A stretch of 64,000 bases of DNA from Chelatococcus reniformis (GCF_014640075.1 NZ_BMGG01000002.1:682001-746000), one strand, 5' to 3'; positions 55,747-64,000 are shown, counted from the stretch's first letter. Made by a program: numbers and translations. Notes: generated by a model from the letters alone, not told the origin.

Positions 55747-56697
55747 TCAAGCGGCCCCGGCCGCCGCCAGCTGCGCACGCGGGTCATGGCGTGCCAGCCG
55801 TGCAAGCAGCAGCTCGATCTCCGCCTTCGCCGCCGCCGACAGGCCGGCGGCCGGCTTGCGCTGGACGTCGGAGGCCAGGATGCCCCGGCGCATGAGCACG
55901 TATTTGCGTACGGCCAAGCCGACGCCCTGCTGCTGTTCATAGCGCAGCAGCGGCAGGTGGGCGTCGAACAGATCATGGGCCGCCTCGCGCTCGCCGCGCC
56001 GCGCGTGCGCCACCACGTCGACCAGCATGTCCGGAAAGGCGTAGCCGGTCATGGCGCCATCGGCGCCGCGCTCCATCTCGAAATCGAGGAACAGGCCGCC
56101 GTTGCCGCACAAGATCGAGATCGGCCGCAACTTGCCGTCCTTCTGGAAGGCGCGCAGCGCCGAGATCTTCTCCAGGCCCGGCCAATCCTCGTGCTTGAGC
56201 ATCACGCAGGAAGGATTGTCGCCGATGATTCGGGCGATGACGGCGGGCGTCATGACGACGGTCAGGGTCAGCGGATAGTCCTGCAGCACCCAGGGCACAT
56301 CGTCGCCGATCGCCTCGACGGCCTGCCGGAAATAGGTGACGATCTGATCGTCCGTCCTCAGCGTCGGCGGCGGCGCGATCATGACGCCGGCCGCCCCCGC
56401 CTCCATGACTGCCGTGGCCAGGCTGCGCATGGCGGCAAAGCCCGGCGCGGAAACGCCGACGACGATGGGCAGCGTCGACCGGCGGATGACCCGCCGCGCG
56501 ACGTCCAGAGCCTCGGCCGCGTCGAGCTTGGGCGCTTCGCCCATGATCCCGAGCACGGTGATCCCCGTGCAGCCGACCTCGGCATAGAAATCGGTCAGCC
56601 GATCGAGAGACGCATCGTCGATCCCCCCGTCCTGCCGAAATGGGGTCGGCGCGATGGCATAGACGCCATTCGTCTGTTCAGTCAGCTTCCGTGGCAC
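55747..56697 (-). CDS. DapA-like (dihydrodipicolinate synthase family) aldolase/lyase
   Basis: 316 aa from GTG (VPRKLTEQTNGVYAI). Class I aldolase TIM barrel: GIMGEAPKL holds the GxxGE-like substrate loop, VLQDYPLTL the Tyr and VMLKHEDWPG the Schiff-base Lys. It resembles 5-keto-4-deoxy-glucarate or N-acetylneuraminate lyase-like members more than true DapA. The substrate is unknown. Converges on the ABM gene with 32 nt between. Confidence 0.87.
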   Translation of the reverse strand: MPRKLTEQTNGVYAIAPTPFRQDGGIDDASLDRLTDFYAEVGCTGITVLGIMGEAPKLDAAEALDVARRVIRRSTLPIVVGVSAPGFAAMRSLATAVMEAGAAGVMIAPPPTLRTDDQIVTYFRQAVEAIGDDVPWVLQDYPLTLTVVMTPAVIARIIGDNPSCVMLKHEDWPGLEKISALRAFQKDGKLRPISILCGNGGLFLDFEMERGADGAMTGYAFPDMLVDVVAHARRGEREAAHDLFDAHLPLLRYEQQQGVGLAVRKYVLMRRGILASDVQRKPAAGLSAAAKAEIELLLARLARHDPRAQLAAAGAA

Positions 56698-57019
56698 GCC
56701 CGCTCTCCGATGTGTCGCGGAGAAGCTTACAGGAGGACGGCGGACCCGTCGCCCAGGGGGCCCGCATACACCCCCCCGATGCCGCCGGCGAAGGCCTGCC
56801 CTCGCTTGTATGTGGTGGCATTTGGTCCTATTCCTCGCGCCGTCCCGTTCGAGCAGGTTCCGCCAGGATGGTCGCCGGCCCCAGCGGGGCGGTCGTGCTC
56901 GCGCGTCCAAGGCCGAGTTCGGGTGTTCGGACAGCGCACGGGATGAGGGCAGATGTGCGCGGGTTCGTGGCGTTGGATCGGGCCTTCCAGCATCACCATG
57001 ACGAAGCGCCCCGAGGAGC
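56698..57019. other. Intergenic region between the DapA-like gene and the CapD-like gene
   Basis: 322 nt of divergent promoter region without a gene I can support. Overlapping short frames on both strands have no recognisable features. Confidence 0.55.
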
Positions 57020-58948
57020 ATGATGGCATCGCGACGCGCGATCAGGACGATACTGGTCAACCTCATCGCCGATCTAGCGGCCACCTCCTGCGCCGTCGTC
57101 GCGTCGTTCTACCTCCGCTTCCAGGACGAACGCCTCGCCGCGTACCTGGATGAGCTGCCGCTCATCCTGGCCGTCCTGCTGCCGGTGGCGGCCGCCATTT
57201 TCCTTGCCGTGCGGCTGCCGGAGTCCAAATGGCGATTCGTCTCGCTGCCGGACGTCATCAAGATCGGGCGAACGACGCTCATGCTGGCGCTCGTCATCCT
57301 CGTCTTCGACACGGTCGTCTCGCACCCGGCGCTTCTCGGCCACAACTACTTCGGCCGTGCCTGGATCCTGCTGTTCCTGCTGCTGGAGATCCTGTTCCTG
57401 GCTGCGCCGCGCGTGGCCTACCGCGCCTTCAAGCAGCGGCAGGTGGCCGCCCAGGTGCCGCGCGAGGCACGGGAGGCGGCGCTGCTCGCCGGAACCGGCG
57501 TGGAGCTCGAGGCGCTGCTGCGGGCAATCGAGTCGGGGCCCCTCTCACGCCTGCGGCCGATCGGCCTGCTGACCCGCCGCACTGCCGACATCGGCCAGTC
57601 GATCCGAGGCGTCACGGTGCGCGGCGGCATCGCCGATCTGGCCACCGTGCTGCAGGATCTGGCGCGCGGAACGCCGCCCTCGGTCGTCGTCGTGGCGCCG
57701 TCGGCCATGGCGCCGGAGGCCAACCCCGGGATGGTCCTGAGCGTGGCCCGGCGCTTCGGCGTGCAGGTGATGCGTACCAATGCGCTCGACGCCGATGAGA
57801 TCGAGAGCGGCGCGGCCCAGCTGGCGCCCCTGTCGATGGAGGATCTGCTGCTGCGCCCGACGGTCACCGTCGACGAGGCCACGCTGACAGCGCTCGCCAG
57901 ACACCGCCGCATCGCCATCACCGGCGGCGGCGGCTCGATCGGCGGCGAGCTGGCGCGCCGCCTCGCCCGCTTCGGCGCGGGCGACATCCTGATCCTGGAG
58001 AATTCGGAGCCGGCGCTGCACGCCATCCTGGAGGATCTGTCGCGCGTCCCCACCTGCCGCGCCACCGGCCGCCTGTGCGACGTGCGTGACAGGGACCGGC
58101 TGTTTGCCATCCTCGCCGAGTTCGGGCCGCAGGTGGTCTACCATGCCGCGGCGCTGAAGCACGTGCACTACCTGGAGAAGGACTGGGGCGAAGGCATCCG
58201 CACCAACGTCTTCGGTGCCATGAACGCGGCGGATGCCGCGGTCGCGTGCGGTGCGGCGGCATTCGTCATGATCTCCACCGACAAGGCGGTGAAGCCCGTC
58301 TCCATTCTCGGCGCCACCAAGCGCCTGGCGGAGATGTACGTCCAGGCCAAGGATGCGGCGCTCACGCGCCGGACCAACGGCGCGGCGGCCACCCGTCTCG
58401 TCGTCGTCCGCTTCGGCAACGTGCTCGGCTCGAACGGCTCGGTCGTGCCCAAGTTCCGCGAGCAGATCGACAAGGGCGGTCCGGTCACCGTCACCCACCC
58501 GGACATGGTGCGCTTCTTCATGACCATCCCGGAGGCGTGCGATCTGGTCGCCGTCGCCTCCTTCCACGCCATCGACGATCCGGCCAAGGCGACGTCGATC
58601 TACGTGCTGAACATGGGCCGGCCCGTCAAGATCCTCGATCTCGCCACGCGCATGATCGAGCTCGCCGGCCTGAAGCCGGGCGAGGACATCCGCATCGAGT
58701 TCAGCGGCATGCGGCCGGGCGAACGCCTGGAGGAGATCGTGCTCGACGACAGCGAGGCGACGCACCAGGTCAACCTGCCGGGCATCATCGCCGCCGACCC
58801 GAGCTTCCCCGATGTCGCCGTGCTCGAGCGCTGGCTCGATGCGCTGGCGGCCGCCCTTGCCAGCGGCGACCAGATCAAGGTCTACGGGGTGATCAACGCC
58901 GCGCTGCCCACCTTCCCCACCACTCCCAAGGACATGCACGCGGCCTGA
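57020..58948 (+). CDS. CapD/FlaA1-type nucleoside-diphosphate sugar 4,6-dehydratase (membrane)
   Basis: 642 aa (second ATG at 57023 also possible). Four hydrophobic segments in the first 130 residues, a CoA-binding-like Rossmann region, then the extended SDR catalytic domain with ITGGGGSIGGELARRL, YHAAALKHVHYLEKD, STDKAVKPVSILGATKR and FGNVLGSNGSVVPKFR. Family members invert or dehydrate UDP-GlcNAc-type sugars for surface polysaccharide synthesis. No glycosyltransferase cluster is adjacent. Confidence 0.93.
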   Translation: MMASRRAIRTILVNLIADLAATSCAVVASFYLRFQDERLAAYLDELPLILAVLLPVAAAIFLAVRLPESKWRFVSLPDVIKIGRTTLMLALVILVFDTVVSHPALLGHNYFGRAWILLFLLLEILFLAAPRVAYRAFKQRQVAAQVPREAREAALLAGTGVELEALLRAIESGPLSRLRPIGLLTRRTADIGQSIRGVTVRGGIADLATVLQDLARGTPPSVVVVAPSAMAPEANPGMVLSVARRFGVQVMRTNALDADEIESGAAQLAPLSMEDLLLRPTVTVDEATLTALARHRRIAITGGGGSIGGELARRLARFGAGDILILENSEPALHAILEDLSRVPTCRATGRLCDVRDRDRLFAILAEFGPQVVYHAAALKHVHYLEKDWGEGIRTNVFGAMNAADAAVACGAAAFVMISTDKAVKPVSILGATKRLAEMYVQAKDAALTRRTNGAAATRLVVVRFGNVLGSNGSVVPKFREQIDKGGPVTVTHPDMVRFFMTIPEACDLVAVASFHAIDDPAKATSIYVLNMGRPVKILDLATRMIELAGLKPGEDIRIEFSGMRPGERLEEIVLDDSEATHQVNLPGIIAADPSFPDVAVLERWLDALAAALASGDQIKVYGVINAALPTFPTTPKDMHAA

Positions 58949-59025
58949 GGCGCGCCGGCACCCTCGCGCATGATTCCAAGAAAGGCGGCCGCCGGTCTTG
59001 GATAAATTCTGCTCGAACAAAGACT

Positions 59026-59122
59026 TAGAGCGTTTCCGCGTTTCTTCGAATCGCCGGAATGCTCTATCTGTTTGATTTGTCGCGTTTTCTTCACGCGAGC
59101 CGGCGTCGCTCGAAAACGCTAG
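59026..59122. repeat. Dispersed two-stem repeat, copy B
   Basis: Same element as at 22207 and 61618: left stem TAGAGCGTTTC ... GGAATGCTCTA, core TCTGTTTGATTTGTCGCG, right stem GCGTTTTC ... GAAAACGC. It lacks 8 nt (CCACTTCG region) relative to copy C. The end CTAG of the repeat is the stop codon (TAG) of the downstream minus-strand molybdenum subunit gene. Confidence 0.9.
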
Positions 59123-61518
59123 GGGCCGGGAGCGTCCGGGCCGGCCATGCGACGGCCCTGCCACGACGCGGCGGCGAGCGGGCGCAGCAGGTTGTCGTCC
59201 CAGGCGGTGGCGATATGCGGAAAGTCGAGCGGCAGGCCACGCCCCAGCAGCAGTTCGAGCACGCGCGGCGGCGTCAGCGGGAGCTCCTGCACGCGCCGTC
59301 CCGTGGCATTGGCAACGGCACAGGCGATGGCCGCGGCGACGTTGAGAATCGGCACCTCGCCGGCGCCTTTGGTCCCGAGCGGCCCGATCGACGGGGCCCC
59401 CTCGAACAGGCTGATCTCCACCGGCACCACGTCCTGCGCCAGCGGCACGCGGTAGGTCTCAAAGCCGCTCTGGCGGATGCTTCCGTCGGCGCCGATCGAG
59501 ATCTCCTCGTGCAGCGCATAGCCGAGCCCTTGGGTGACGCCGCCCTGGATCTGCCCGTAGATGGCACGTGGATTGAGCGCGCGTCCGACATCCTGCACGA
59601 CGGCGTAGCTCAGCACCTCCACATGACCCGTGTCGGGGTCGACCGCGACCTCGCATTCGTGCACGGCAAAGACCGGGATATCCAGCGCATCGATGAAGTG
59701 CCCGGCGGCGCAGCCCGGCATGGCGGCGACGCCCGGCCCGGTGAACGAGCCGCTGCCGGCGATAGGGCCGACGAGTTTCTGTGCCTGGACGGCAACCTCG
59801 GCGATACTCGCTCCCGTTCCCGGCCGCCCGGCGATCTCGACGCGGCCGTTTGCCAGGGTGAGGCCTTCTGGCGGCGTCTGCAGCATGCCCGAGGCGACGT
59901 CCAGCAGCTTTCGGCGCACCTCGCTCGCCGCGGCCATGCTCGCGGCGCCGAGCGAAACCGTGGTGCGGCCGCCGCCGACGCCGACGTCATAGCCGCCGGC
60001 GTCCGTGTCCGCGGCGCGGACCACGACGTCCTGCGGCTTGAGGCCGAGCGTGTGAGCGACGATCTGCGGCAGGCCCTGCATCATCGAGCCCGAGCCGATC
60101 TCGACCCCCGACGTCACCAGCGTGGCGCTGCCGTCCGCATTGAGGTTGACCGTTGCGGCGGACGGCCCGACGAAGACGAACCAGGTGCCGACCGTGGTGG
60201 CGCGCCCATAGAGGCGGTCGCCGGCCTGCGCCTGCTTCGACGGCCGCGCGGCCCGCAACCCGGCCATGCGGTCCAACATCGGACCCAGCACGTCGCCTTC
60301 GAAGATCTGGCCGGTGGCGCCCAGATTGCCGTCGCCGAGGACATTGCGCCGGCGAAACTCCAGCGGATCCATGCCGATCGCCTCACAGATCTCGTCGGTG
60401 TGCCGCTCCAGCGCAAAGGTGTTGTAGGTGCCGTTGCAGGCCCGGAACGCGCCATTGGGGGCGGTGTTCGTGTAGACCGCGCGGCTCGCCAGGCGCACGG
60501 ATCCGAGCTTGTAGTTGCCGCCGAGAGTGTGCGCGGTCATCGTCGTCAGGAAAATCTGCTCGCCGCCGTAGGCGCCGCAATCCATCAGCACGACGGCCTC
60601 ACGGCCGGCGATCTCGCCGTCCTTGGTCACCGCCGAGCGGATGCGGATCTCCGCGTTTTCGCGGCTGAGGCAGGTCAGCATCTCCTCCTGACGGGAATTG
60701 ACCAGACGGACCGGGGCCTCGGCATGGCGCGCCAGCAGGGCGGCATAGGGCTCGAGCGCGCAATCGAACTTGAGGCCAAAGCCTCCGCCGACCGCGGGCA
60801 CAGTCACCCGCACCGCCGACGGCAGTACATCGAGCAGATGTGCGGTCACGTTGCGCACCGTCCAGGGCGCCTGGGTCGAGGTCTCGATGTGGCAGCGCCC
60901 GTCCTCGAAGGCGGCGATCGCCGCGCGCGGCTCGAAGGACAGGTGGTTCTGCCGCCCCACGCGGAACAGGCTCTCGACCACGGTCACGTCCGCACGCGCA
61001 AACGCCGCCTCCGGGTCGCCGCGGAGCACGGTCGCCTCCCAGGCGACGTTGCCGCCGTGCGCACCGCCTTCCACCAGCACCTCGTAGTCGCGCCAGTCCG
61101 GGTGGACCAGCGACGCGCTCGGCCCCAGCGCCTCGGCCATGGTGATGACGGCGGGCAGCGGCTCGAGCTCGACGACGATCGCCGCGGCGGCGGCCTGCGC
61201 CTGGGCAAGCGTATCGGCGGCCACAGCCGCCATGGGCTCGCCGTGGTAGCGGACGCGGCCTGCGGCGAACAGCGGATGATCCGCAATGCCGATGCCGTGC
61301 CGGCCCGGCGCATGCTCCGCGGTCACCACCGCGCGCACGCCCGGCATGGCGCGCGCCGCCGCCGTGTCGATGCGCAGAATGCGCGCCGACGGCACCGGGG
61401 CGCGCAGCAGGGCTGCGTGAAGCACGCCCGAGACGTCCCGGTCGATCGTATAGCGCGTGCGCCCGCGCAGCTTGTCGCGTGCATCGCGCCGCGGGAAGTT
61501 GAGGGTCACCTCGGCCAT
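59119..61518 (-). CDS. Xanthine dehydrogenase family, molybdopterin-binding large subunit
   Basis: 799 aa. Molybdopterin-binding subunit of a CoxL/XdhB-type hydroxylase. The N-terminal a/b-hammerhead domain (RRDARDKLRGRTRYTIDRDV) leads to the Mo domain with VPAVGGGFGLKFD, NTAPNGAFRACNGTYN, GVEIGSGSMMQGL and GTKGAGEVPILN, whose Glu (about E721) is the usual catalytic base. The GAFRACNG loop departs from the more common GAFRG form, so substrate is uncertain. The stop codon is provided by repeat copy B. Confidence 0.92.
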   Translation of the reverse strand: MAEVTLNFPRRDARDKLRGRTRYTIDRDVSGVLHAALLRAPVPSARILRIDTAAARAMPGVRAVVTAEHAPGRHGIGIADHPLFAAGRVRYHGEPMAAVAADTLAQAQAAAAAIVVELEPLPAVITMAEALGPSASLVHPDWRDYEVLVEGGAHGGNVAWEATVLRGDPEAAFARADVTVVESLFRVGRQNHLSFEPRAAIAAFEDGRCHIETSTQAPWTVRNVTAHLLDVLPSAVRVTVPAVGGGFGLKFDCALEPYAALLARHAEAPVRLVNSRQEEMLTCLSRENAEIRIRSAVTKDGEIAGREAVVLMDCGAYGGEQIFLTTMTAHTLGGNYKLGSVRLASRAVYTNTAPNGAFRACNGTYNTFALERHTDEICEAIGMDPLEFRRRNVLGDGNLGATGQIFEGDVLGPMLDRMAGLRAARPSKQAQAGDRLYGRATTVGTWFVFVGPSAATVNLNADGSATLVTSGVEIGSGSMMQGLPQIVAHTLGLKPQDVVVRAADTDAGGYDVGVGGGRTTVSLGAASMAAASEVRRKLLDVASGMLQTPPEGLTLANGRVEIAGRPGTGASIAEVAVQAQKLVGPIAGSGSFTGPGVAAMPGCAAGHFIDALDIPVFAVHECEVAVDPDTGHVEVLSYAVVQDVGRALNPRAIYGQIQGGVTQGLGYALHEEISIGADGSIRQSGFETYRVPLAQDVVPVEISLFEGAPSIGPLGTKGAGEVPILNVAAAIACAVANATGRRVQELPLTPPRVLELLLGRGLPLDFPHIATAWDDNLLRPLAAASWQGRRMAGPDAPGP

Positions 61519-61562
61519 GGGCTGCTCCTGCGGGCTGAAGCATCGGACCCAAGACGTGAACG

Positions 61563-61599
61563 CGGGCTCTTGGAAGAATCCGGGCTCTTGGGATGAATC
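61563..61599. repeat. Tandem 18/19-bp repeat between Fe-S and Mo subunit genes
   Basis: CGGGCTCTTGGAAGAATC (61563-61580) is followed by CGGGCTCTTGGGATGAATC (61581-61599). It lies next to repeat copy C and resembles the sequence preceding copy B, so it is probably part of the same element. Confidence 0.6.
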
Positions 61600-61617
61600 G
61601 ATGCTGAGACGAAGGGG

Positions 61618-61723
61618 CTAGAGCATTTCCGCGTTTCTTCGAATCGCCGAAATGCTCTATCTGTTTGATCTGGCGCGTTTTCTTCACGCAAACCGGCGTC
61701 CACTTCGCTCGAAAACGCTCTAG
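61618..61723. repeat. Dispersed two-stem repeat, copy C
   Basis: The most complete copy: TAGAGCATTTC pairs perfectly with GAAATGCTCTA (11 bp) and GCGTTTTC with GAAAACGC. It lies between two cotranscribed genes. Its terminal CTAG supplies the stop codon (TAG, 61720-61722) of the upstream Fe-S subunit gene on the minus strand. Confidence 0.92.
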
Positions 61724-62166
61724 AGAGAAAGCACCGCGTCGATGATCCGCTCGTAGCCGGTACAGCGGCACACGTTGCCGCTCAGCGCGGCCTTCACCTC
61801 GTCGCGCGTCGGACGAGGCGTGACCGCAAGGAAGCCGCTCAGGCTCATCAGCATGCCTGGAAAGCACATGCCGCATTGCACGACGTCGTGCTCCTCCATC
61901 ACCTGCTGCAAAGGCGAGAGCGCCCCATCGGGCGCGAGCGACTCGACGGTGCGTATGCGGGCACCGACGGCGAGACCCGCCGGCAGCAGGCAGGCCATGA
62001 CCGGGTGGTCGTCGAGCAACACCGTGCAGGCCCCACAGAATCCTTCCCGGCAGACCGGCTTGGCCCCTTTGAGGTGGAACTCGTCGCGCAGGACATCGAC
62101 GAGCGGCGTCATGGCGCCGTGGCCGCTGGTGCGGTCCTCGCCGTTCACGGTGAGCAGCAGCGCCAT
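61720..62166 (-). CDS. Xanthine dehydrogenase family, 2Fe-2S small subunit
   Basis: 148 aa. The electron-transfer subunit with two 2Fe-2S clusters: N-terminal plant-type CREGFCGACTV ... VMAC, and C-terminal CGMCFPGM ... CRCTGYERI. It passes electrons from molybdenum to FAD. The last four residues (VLSL) precede a TAG contributed by the repeat, where the family normally has a few more residues. It follows the FAD subunit by 19 nt. Confidence 0.94.
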   Translation of the reverse strand: MALLLTVNGEDRTSGHGAMTPLVDVLRDEFHLKGAKPVCREGFCGACTVLLDDHPVMACLLPAGLAVGARIRTVESLAPDGALSPLQQVMEEHDVVQCGMCFPGMLMSLSGFLAVTPRPTRDEVKAALSGNVCRCTGYERIIDAVLSL

Positions 62167-62185
62167 GGCTGACCTCGTCCTCCGT

Positions 62186-63052
62186 TCAGCTGTGCGGTAG
62201 AAGGGCTTGCGCGGCGCGCCGCACAAGGCTGGGCAGCACCGCCAGGCGATACCAGCCGGCCGCCTCGACGCCGTCGCGGGCTACGAAATCGTCGAGACAA
62301 CGGCCGGCGAGCGCGGCGGCCGCCTGCGGATCGAGCGGCCGGCCGACGAGGCCGGCCTCCAGCGTCTCCCAACGGCGCGCCACGACCTCGACCGAACCCA
62401 CGGCGGCGCGCGCGGTCAGCACCGTGCTGTTCTGCCCGAGCTTCACGGCCAGGCTGACGATCGCGACGGGATAGTCGCCGGACCTGCGCAACGGGAGGCG
62501 GACGTGCGCGGAACCGCAAGCGGTGCGCGCCACGACGATGCGCGACAGCAGCGTGCCGGGGGCGAGTTCGGAACGCCGGGCGAGGAAGCGCTCCATCGAG
62601 ATCCGTTCGACGCCGTCAGGCGACGTCAGCTCGACGTTGGCGGCAAGACAGATCAGCGCCGGAACCAGATCAGCGGAGGCGAAGTCCCAGGCGCAGAGAT
62701 TGCCGCCGATCGTCGCGACTTGCCGGACCGCCGGATTGGCGGAACTGGCGGCCGCCTGCACCAGGGCGGCACAGCCGTCGATGTGCGCGAGGGCCGATGC
62801 GAGCGCCGCATGGGTGACGCAGGCCCCGATGGTGATGTCGCGCTCGCCGATCTCGACCCGACGCAGTTCGTCGATCCGCGAGAGCGCCACATAGGAGCGG
62901 TCCTGCTGGGGCCCGCCGCGCAACGGCGCACGCATGATCCACGTCGCCCCGGCGAGCGGGGCGCCGGCGTGGCCGCGATCCGCCAGCGCCGCCACCGCGC
63001 CGTGCAGCGTCGTTGCCACGTGGAAGGTGTCTGCTCCCGTCTTCATGCGCAT
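62186..63052 (-). CDS. Xanthine dehydrogenase family, FAD-binding medium subunit
   Basis: 288 aa (ATG at 63052; MKTGA at 63046 also possible). PLAGATWIMRAPLR and VATIGGNLCAWDFASADL are the FAD-binding motifs, though the first deviates from the usual AGGTDL. It transfers electrons from the Fe-S subunit to an acceptor. First gene of the FAD-FeS-Mo operon (coxMSL order). Confidence 0.93.
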   Translation of the reverse strand: MRMKTGADTFHVATTLHGAVAALADRGHAGAPLAGATWIMRAPLRGGPQQDRSYVALSRIDELRRVEIGERDITIGACVTHAALASALAHIDGCAALVQAAASSANPAVRQVATIGGNLCAWDFASADLVPALICLAANVELTSPDGVERISMERFLARRSELAPGTLLSRIVVARTACGSAHVRLPLRRSGDYPVAIVSLAVKLGQNSTVLTARAAVGSVEVVARRWETLEAGLVGRPLDPQAAAALAGRCLDDFVARDGVEAAGWYRLAVLPSLVRRAAQALLPHS

Positions 63053-63177
63053 GCATCATGCATGTTCCGGACCAGCCGGGCGTGTGGTGTGTCGCGCCGG
63101 AGCGACAGACCCGGGCGCCTCGGTATCCCGCCGCTGACGCCCTCGGGTTGGGCGACGGAGGCGATCCGCCAAAAGCG

Positions 63178-63999
63178 CTAATATTCCCACTCGGCGCCCA
63201 CGCCGACCGAGGTATTGCCCGTCGCGCCGACCAGGCCCTGCACGCGGATGTGGCGCGTCACGTCCACGTCGACGGCGAGGCCTGTGGTTTCCGGGCTCGT
63301 GCCCGGCCGTACGTTGACGCGCACGCGGTTGCCGAGCGCGCGGCTCAGGTTGCCCAGCGGGCCACGGTCGCCGCTGCCCGACACGTCCGAGCCGCTGAGC
63401 CCCAACGACTGCCGCAACTGGTCGAACGCGCTGTCGCCCGCGCCTGAGAACTGTCCGGCGATCTGTGCCAGCTGGATTGCCTGGAAGGCCGAAAGCTGGC
63501 CGGCCGGCAGACCAAAGAGGATGCGGGAGATCACCTCTTCCTGCGGCAAGTCTGGGCTCGAGGAGAAGGTGAAGACCGGCTCGGCCGCCGGGCCGGAAAC
63601 CGCGATGCGCGCGGTGACACCGGCAGACTGGTTCTCCGCAATGAAATCGAGCTCGGGGCTGAGCGTGCCGGAGAAGACCACACGTCCCCTGGTGAAGTTC
63701 AGCGTCTGCGAGCCGAGGTCGAAGCGCCCCCGCTGCAACTCGAATGCGCCCTGCGGCGTCGGTGCCGACAGCAGCCCCGTGACCATCAGCTGCCCGCCGA
63801 GATCGGCGCTGATGCCGCGGCCGTGCACGTAGATGCGGCCCGGGGAGGTCACGCTGATATTGAGGACCGCGTCGAACGGCGTCGCGCGCTTGCCGCGTGT
63901 CTTGGCCTTGGCGGCCACCGCCAGGCGCGCTCTGGCCTGCGGTGACGGATTGATCTGGCGGGTGCCAGGTATGGGCTTCAGGGTGTTCGGTAGCTGCTC
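63178..63999 (-). CDS. tamB: TamB C-terminal part (translocation/assembly module, DUF490), cut at the right edge
   Basis: Partial, C-terminal 273 residues visible, open past base 63999. Beta-helical repeats rich in LxxGxxxF phrases: GGQLMVTGLLSAPTPQGAFELQ-type strands, VRGRVVFSGTL-like region, then FTFSSSPDLPQEEVISRILFGL and the last strands TRHIRVQGLVGATGNTSVGVGAEWEY (in parts). This is the C-terminal domain of TamB, the inner-membrane partner of TamA in outer-membrane protein and lipid transport. The N-terminus lies outside the window. Confidence 0.9.
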   Translation of the reverse strand, partial: EQLPNTLKPIPGTRQINPSPQARARLAVAAKAKTRGKRATPFDAVLNISVTSPGRIYVHGRGISADLGGQLMVTGLLSAPTPQGAFELQRGRFDLGSQTLNFTRGRVVFSGTLSPELDFIAENQSAGVTARIAVSGPAAEPVFTFSSSPDLPQEEVISRILFGLPAGQLSAFQAIQLAQIAGQFSGAGDSAFDQLRQSLGLSGSDVSGSGDRGPLGNLSRALGNRVRVNVRPGTSPETTGLAVDVDVTRHIRVQGLVGATGNTSVGVGAEWEY

Positions 64000-64000
64000 G

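Noticed and set aside
59059-61596. Open frame of about 845 codons antisense to the molybdenum subunit
   Set aside because: The opposite strand has a full set of molybdopterin-binding motifs; this frame has none.
1-64000. Mobile elements, prophage or CRISPR array
   Set aside because: No transposase, integrase, phage structural gene or spaced direct-repeat array was found; the only repeats are the dispersed palindromes and short tandems listed.

Overview
The window is about 64 kb of high-GC chromosomal DNA, densely packed with core genes. Gene content and order point to an alphaproteobacterium of the order Hyphomicrobiales (Rhizobiales). The evidence is divK, DUF3572/dinB, rpmG-MFS-Nudix-DUF983-rnr-topA, phasin-clpS-clpA, eipB, usg, DUF1489 and a RuvX/PlsY/DprA neighbourhood. 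I cannot name the genus. I see no prophage, transposase, CRISPR array or plasmid functions; this is a housekeeping region with a few accessory islands.

Layout. 1-3.1 kb (minus strand): gatC-gatA-queE-queD-gatB (cut by the window edge), where tRNA-queuosine precursor genes sit inside the tRNA amidotransferase locus. 3.2-10.3 kb: UPF0173 hydrolase, ruvX, a 63-aa protein, dprA, plsY, a zinc-ligand-less dihydroorotase (pyrC'/pyrX type) overlapping pyrB, and an SDR. 10.5-21.8 kb (plus strand): aidB-like acyl-CoA dehydrogenase, topA, a lone sulfonate-type periplasmic binding protein, rnr, DUF983, Nudix, MFS and rpmG. 21.9-29.4 kb: small secreted and hypothetical proteins, divK (no pleD beside it), DUF3572-dinB, eipB, a RidA-like protein, a GDPD, a FemAB/GNAT-like protein and a HIT protein. 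29.5-38.3 kb: epimerase, clpA, clpS, phasin, D-Ala-D-Ala carboxypeptidase with SPOR domain, membrane J-protein and panC. 38.5-51.8 kb: DUF1489, acyl-CoA (probably 3-methylcrotonyl-CoA) carboxylase alpha and, 8 kb away, its beta subunit, SDR, usg, exoD, two adjacent family III CoA-transferases, a PHA-granule protein, radC-map, an FkbM methyltransferase and a serine hydrolase. 52-54.1 kb: a BASS-type transporter divergent from a fluoride riboswitch that leads into two crcB genes. 54.1-64 kb: lipB, tRNA-Leu(GAG), an ABM monooxygenase, a DapA-like aldolase, a CapD/FlaA1-type nucleotide-sugar dehydratase, a three-subunit molybdenum hydroxylase operon (FAD, 2Fe-2S, Mo), and the C-terminal part of TamB at the right edge.

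How the genes work together. Phasin and the PHA-system protein imply polyhydroxyalkanoate storage. The carboxylase subunits, CoA-transferases, SDRs and AidB-like dehydrogenase suggest acyl-CoA or branched-chain catabolism. Genes are often coupled by GTGA/ATGA overlaps (pyrB-pyrC', rnr-DUF983, Nudix-MFS, DUF3572-dinB, CoA-transferase pair, map-radC), and several start with GTG or TTG.

The most unusual features are the fluoride riboswitch with a visible alternative hairpin, a long leader and a promoter overlapping the divergent transporter's start; three copies of a two-stem dispersed repeat, two of which supply the stop codons of consecutive molybdenum-hydroxylase genes; a QueD homologue with Ser where the catalytic Cys is expected; and the missing pleD. 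All functional calls come from reading motifs and from memory of families; no database search was run.
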